From contig NC_092525.1 in assembly GCF_037038585.1 (NCBI RefSeq), positions 23,828,867-23,892,866 of the forward strand: 64,000 bases of DNA. Direction: 5' to 3'. This stretch comes from Patagioenas fasciata (lineage: Eukaryota; Chordata; Aves; Columbiformes; Columbidae). This document shows, piece by piece, positions 62,464 to 64,000 of this stretch. The position numbers and the translations under genes are program-made. Under the pieces are notes generated by a model that made no database searches, was not told where the DNA came from, and saw only the letters and a list, made by a program, of their open reading frames with translations. Positions within the stretch are counted from its first letter, which is position 1. The number at the start of each line of letters is the position of its first letter.

Positions 62464-64000
62464 GTAAGAGCACTTTACCTCTTCCTTGGACAAGCAAATT
62501 TTTATAACTCTTCTTTTCTGAGTACTTTTTGTGTTCTTTTTACTTTACTAGTATTTGGTTGCTTTATTCATCTGCTCCATTTTGAAATGATGAACATTTT
62601 ACGTGCCTTCCTGGGAACTGCGTGGCCTTAGGAACAGCTACTCAGATTTGCAACTTTCAGTTAATCACTTTTATAAAAGAAAAGTCACTGGCGTGTAAAA
62701 ACTATCCTGTAATTGGTGATGCTTTTCAAATTCTTTGGCTAGCATGTGGAAGGCTTAGTGAACTAAATTCTTGACAATTTATTACTCTGTCCATTTTTTC
62801 CCATTTTCAAATCCACTGACGTTTTAGCATTCATTAATAGCTTGGTAAGAAGTCTGGCAAAGTGTTTTTGATGGAGTATGGATGCTTTCTTGTGCCTAGA
62901 TTCCAATAAGTAGGCACAATAAAGTAAAACCCTGCAAATCTATACAGATGGTGAAATTTGTGCTTTTATTTAAGCCCAAAGCAATCTTCGTTGATCAACT
63001 TTTGCTTTTGAAAATGTTCAATAACATTTGAATTGGGATGCATTTATATGAACAGAAGCCTATACTAAATTTTAGGCTCTCATAGCAATGAGTGACTGAA
63101 CAATTTGGAAAAAAAGAAAAAAGGCAACGCTCTCCAAATTCTCTGTATTTTCAGTAAGTTTGTAGGACTGTGTGGGGGAAAGTGGTATGAGTAGATAGAT
63201 AGGTGGACCTTTTGATGTTTTTAGTCAGTGGAGCAAGTTATCATTGGTTATGGCTAGGAAGGACAAAGCGTGTAAAGTTACAAGCTGCTAGTAGTATCTA
63301 GTTTGCTAGTCATGAGAGTTCTGCTTATTGGCCAGTCTGACAGACGTGGATCTTGACTCACAGGGCTGCCTGAATTAGGCCTGGTTCTGTCAGCCTTCTG
63401 GTTCTTCTTTTCTCCCTCTTGAGTTATCATGCTTTGAATTTCCTCCTGAGCTTCCCTGAGCGTGCATTGCTGTGCCCGTTGTGGGGTGAGTTCTTGGGAT
63501 GCTCCCCAGAGAGGCAATACTAGAGCTTGTGTGAAAGACTCTGTTAACAGGGAGGCAAGAGTGAAATTAGCTTGGTTAAGATAAAAAAATCTTAACTGCT
63601 GGCCATATTGAAGAAAAATCTCACAGCTGGGAATCCATTAATACATTTTTGCCTGTGGTAAAACATGTGCTTTTTGTAGTATAGCCCTTTTTAAGGTTCA
63701 TAAATTTCATAGTGTTCTGGCTACACTAAAGAATCACCATAAAATTTAAGGTCCTGGAAGTTTCACTGTGCTGCTTACACAGTATATTGCTGTTTCCTTT
63801 GACCTGTGCCAATAGTAAGGTCGAACTGGCTGAACTAAGTGATTTATGTGCAACAGATTCATTCTACTCGATCAGATGGACATAGAGAAGTAGATGAAAG
63901 TGGGGAGAGGATAATCTCCACCAGCGATGCGGAATAAACAGAGGAAGGAGTGATGGGGAGAGCTGGGATATCTCCAGCAAAGGGGATTCCTGCTTCTTAA
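62464..64000 (+). other. MTA1: MTA1 intron, runs off the window
   Basis: Starts with donor GTAAGA. No acceptor-plus-exon combination continuing ELM2 (phase 2 in) was recognised before 64000. The sequence is AT-rich with no repeat family seen. Confidence 0.75.

Overview
This is nuclear DNA of a sauropsid vertebrate, most likely a bird. Every interspersed repeat I can recognise is a CR1 LINE, and there are no Alu, L1, B1/B2 or other mammalian SINE families. Introns are modest in size and coding exons are split by consensus GT..AG junctions. A crocodilian or turtle cannot be strictly excluded without a search.

Two protein-coding genes lie head to tail on the + strand. Bases 1-16476 hold the last six coding exons of PACS2 (phosphofurin acidic cluster sorting protein 2), starting and ending at 5570-5612, 9232-9274, 10116-10251, 13223-13449, 15314-15427 and 16358-16476. 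They join in a consistent reading frame and encode the C-terminal 226 residues plus one split codon. The 3'UTR follows, with a proximal AATAAA at 17293 and a likely distal one at 21046. About 3 kb of intergenic DNA (about 21070-24600) carries a CR1 copy set inside a GT-rich minisatellite. A strong CpG island (about 24620-25700) then forms the promoter of MTA1 (metastasis-associated protein 1, a NuRD subunit).

MTA1 fills the rest of the window. Coding exons at 25110-25137, 43403-43470, 45873-45966, 54571-54697, 54869-54932, 60682-60799 and 62361-62463 encode the first 200 residues plus part of codon 201: the whole BAH domain and the start of ELM2. The remaining exons lie past the right edge. 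The 17-codon alternative exon known in the long mammalian MTA1 form could not be found between 45967 and 54570. The exons seen join in frame without it, giving the short-form junction.

All other DNA is intronic or intergenic. It holds six recognisable CR1 pieces (about 2646-2775 -, 23865-24214 +, 26590-27830 -, 31129-31190 -, 46171-47053 -, 60040-60205 +), a perfect 3 x 68-bp tandem repeat (39823-40026), the degenerate minisatellite, and several homopolymer runs. The two proteins act in unrelated processes (membrane traffic and ER-mitochondria contacts versus chromatin repression), so their adjacency looks like conserved synteny rather than a functional unit. I found no convincing undescribed biological system. 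The items most worth a second look are the missing MTA1 alternative exon, the frame kept open through the exon 3 donor into an antisense CR1, the G-rich start of MTA1 intron 1, and the minisatellite next to the promoter.
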